6,684 nucleotides of DNA. Origin: Burkholderiales bacterium (GTDB lineage: Bacteria > Pseudomonadota > Gammaproteobacteria > Burkholderiales > SG8-39). The stretch spans positions 1-6,684 of the forward strand of contig JAENXP010000130.1 of assembly GCA_016649475.1 (NCBI GenBank), read 5' to 3'. Below are positions 5,187 to 6,684 of the stretch, piece after piece. The position numbers and the translations under genes are program-made. The notes below the pieces were generated by a model. It did no database searches. It was not told the DNA's origin and worked only from the letters and a program-made list of their open reading frames with translations. Positions within the stretch are counted from its first letter, which is position 1, and every line of letters starts with the position of its first letter.

Positions 5187-6684
5187 CTAGCTGCCACGCA
5201 TCAACTCGCGCGCCATCTCGCGCAGCTTCGACCTCTGGATCTTGTTCGCATTGGCGCCGGGCGTCATCGGAAACGCCGCCAGCGCGCACACGCGCAGCGG
5301 CACCTTGAATTTCGCGCTGCGCTCGGCGCAGTGCGCGATCAGCGCCTGTTCGTCGAAGTCCGCGCCCGAACGGGTGATGACAAAGGCCAGCGGCCTCACC
5401 CCGGCGGCTGTTTCCACCCCCACCACCTGCGCCGCCTGTACCGACGGGTGTTGCTGCAGCACGTCCTCGATTTCGGCGGGACTGACCAGAAAACCGGACA
5501 GGCGCAGCGCATCCCCCAGACGCGCGATGAATACGAAGCTCCCGTCCGCCGTGGTGTAGCCCAGATCGCCGCTCCTGAACCAGCCGTCGTCCGTGGTCGC
5601 GGCACGGTCTGCCTTTTCGTTTTCAAAATATCCCACCATGCGGCTCGGCACCAGGAATTCGAGTTCGCCCGCGGTGCCATGCGCCAGCACCTGGCCGCTT
5701 TCCGGATCGCGCGCGCGCACCCGCGCCTCGGCCGCGACCGGCCGGCCGCCTGGGAGCACCCGCTGCGGCAACGGCGCCGATTCGCTTTGCCGCGCCATCA
5801 GCGCCTGCACTTCGCTCATGCCGTAGAGCCCGACCAGCCTGAGTCCGCGCGCCTCGGCCTGCTTGGGCAAGTCGGCAAGCGCCGGGGAAAACGCCGCGTA
5901 ACCGACGAAGCGCACGCTGGGAAACGGCTGCGGCTCGCTTACCGCGTCCAGCATGCGCTTGACCATTTCGTCGGTGCAGTGCGTATGGGTGATGGCGTGG
6001 CGCTGCACCGCGTGCGCCGCTTCGGGCGCGTCGAAACCCGGATACATCACCAGGGTGCGCCCGGCCGCAATCGCAGCCATCGCATTGCAAAAGCCGAACA
6101 CGCCGCACAGCGGCGCGGTGATCAGGATTTTCGTCTCCGGAGCCGAGTAGCCAAAGTCACGCGCGACATCGCGCGCGTGGCGTATCAGCGTTTGCTGGTC
6201 GTGCAGCACGAATTTGGGTGCCTTGGTCGTGCCCGAAGTGGTAAACAGGATGCAACCCGCACCGGGCCGCGAGTCATCGTCGGCGAGCGGCGGGCCCGCG
6301 ATCAGGCTGCGATAGCGGTGCACCGGCTTTCCGATGACCTCGCCCGGCGCGGCGCCGTCTTCTTCGTACACCAGCAGTGCCTCCAGCGCGGACAAGGCCG
6401 AAGGATCGCAGCCGGCGAGTATGCCGCCGAAATCGATCTGGCGATAACCCGGCCAGTAACACAGCAGCTTGGCGCGCGAACGCCCGACGATATCGGCGAT
6501 TTCCTGGCTCTTGAAACGCGTGTTTACCGCCACCGCGATTGCGCCCAGACGCGCGCAGGCGAAGAGCAAGGCGAGCCAGGCCGGTACGTTGGGCAGCCAC
6601 ACGGCGACGCGGTCGCCGGCGCGCACGCCGCGCTCACGCAAGGCGCCGGCCAGGCGCGCGCTCTCGTCCGCAAGCGCCGCATAC
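5187..6684 (-). CDS. Class I adenylate-forming acyl-CoA synthetase (5' end missing)
   Basis: This frame runs open to the right edge, with 498 residues visible. By comparison with family members, roughly 30-50 N-terminal residues lie outside the window. It belongs to the ANL superfamily, which activates a carboxylic acid to an acyl-adenylate with ATP and then transfers it to CoA. Numbering from the first visible residue, the core motifs are the P-loop TTSGTTKAPK (148-157), YGMSE (287-291, canonical YGxTE), GWFRSGDL (367-374), ARLGDALRLSGFLVSPAEIE (387-406) at the hinge, and NKIQRSKLRE (480-489) with the adenylation lysine at 481. All catalytic elements appear intact. Substrate is not readable; medium-chain, aryl or branched acids are possible. 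A TTG at 6641 is not the start, since family sequence continues upstream. It is the first visible gene of the minus-strand trio. Confidence 0.9.
   Translation of the reverse strand, partial: YAALADESARLAGALRERGVRAGDRVAVWLPNVPAWLALLFACARLGAIAVAVNTRFKSQEIADIVGRSRAKLLCYWPGYRQIDFGGILAGCDPSALSALEALLVYEEDGAAPGEVIGKPVHRYRSLIAGPPLADDDSRPGAGCILFTTSGTTKAPKFVLHDQQTLIRHARDVARDFGYSAPETKILITAPLCGVFGFCNAMAAIAAGRTLVMYPGFDAPEAAHAVQRHAITHTHCTDEMVKRMLDAVSEPQPFPSVRFVGYAAFSPALADLPKQAEARGLRLVGLYGMSEVQALMARQSESAPLPQRVLPGGRPVAAEARVRARDPESGQVLAHGTAGELEFLVPSRMVGYFENEKADRAATTDDGWFRSGDLGYTTADGSFVFIARLGDALRLSGFLVSPAEIEDVLQQHPSVQAAQVVGVETAAGVRPLAFVITRSGADFDEQALIAHCAERSAKFKVPLRVCALAAFPMTPGANANKIQRSKLREMARELMRGS

Overview
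The window is GC-rich. Hand counts gave about 72% GC for 6001-6060 and about 49% for 4801-4980. Proteins are close-packed, with metabolic families common in environmental Betaproteobacteria (Burkholderiales-like). That placement is an inference from composition and gene content, because no rRNA or marker gene is present.

Left edge (1-214): this looks like a divergent control region. On the minus strand a good Shine-Dalgarno precedes an ATG at position 9, so an unseen gene probably starts here and runs off the left edge. Facing right, a sigma70-like promoter candidate (TTGACC 64-69, TATCCG 88-93) has its whole 18-bp spacer filled by a near-perfect palindrome (70-87), a probable operator.

Plus-strand operon (215-3729): three tightly spaced genes encode an MDR/quinone-oxidoreductase-like NAD(P)H reductase, an L-aspartate-dehydrogenase-family protein (DUF108/NadX type) and an acetolactate-synthase-like thiamine-diphosphate enzyme. 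The first gap is 22 nt and the second pair may overlap by 11 nt. An amino acid could be deaminated to a 2-oxo acid, decarboxylated or ligated by the ThDP enzyme, and the carbonyl product handled by the reductase. This scheme is an inference and no substrate can be read from the sequence. Two active-site oddities (a cofactor loop without the usual acidic residue, and DD in place of NN/ND in the ThDP motif) and a 21-bp in-frame triplication in the ThDP enzyme are notable.

Convergent junction (3730-3805): two hairpins lie here. One, followed by four Ts in the minus direction, is a plausible terminator for the transporter.

Minus-strand genes (3806-6684), in transcription order: a class I adenylate-forming acyl-CoA synthetase (5' end beyond the window), a small secreted protein of unknown function in a lower-GC patch, and a ten-helix EamA/DMT-family transporter. 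Gaps of 104 and 77 nt make a single transcript possible but unproven.

No tRNA, rRNA, CRISPR array, insertion sequence or integrase is seen. No non-genic stretch exceeds about 205 bases.
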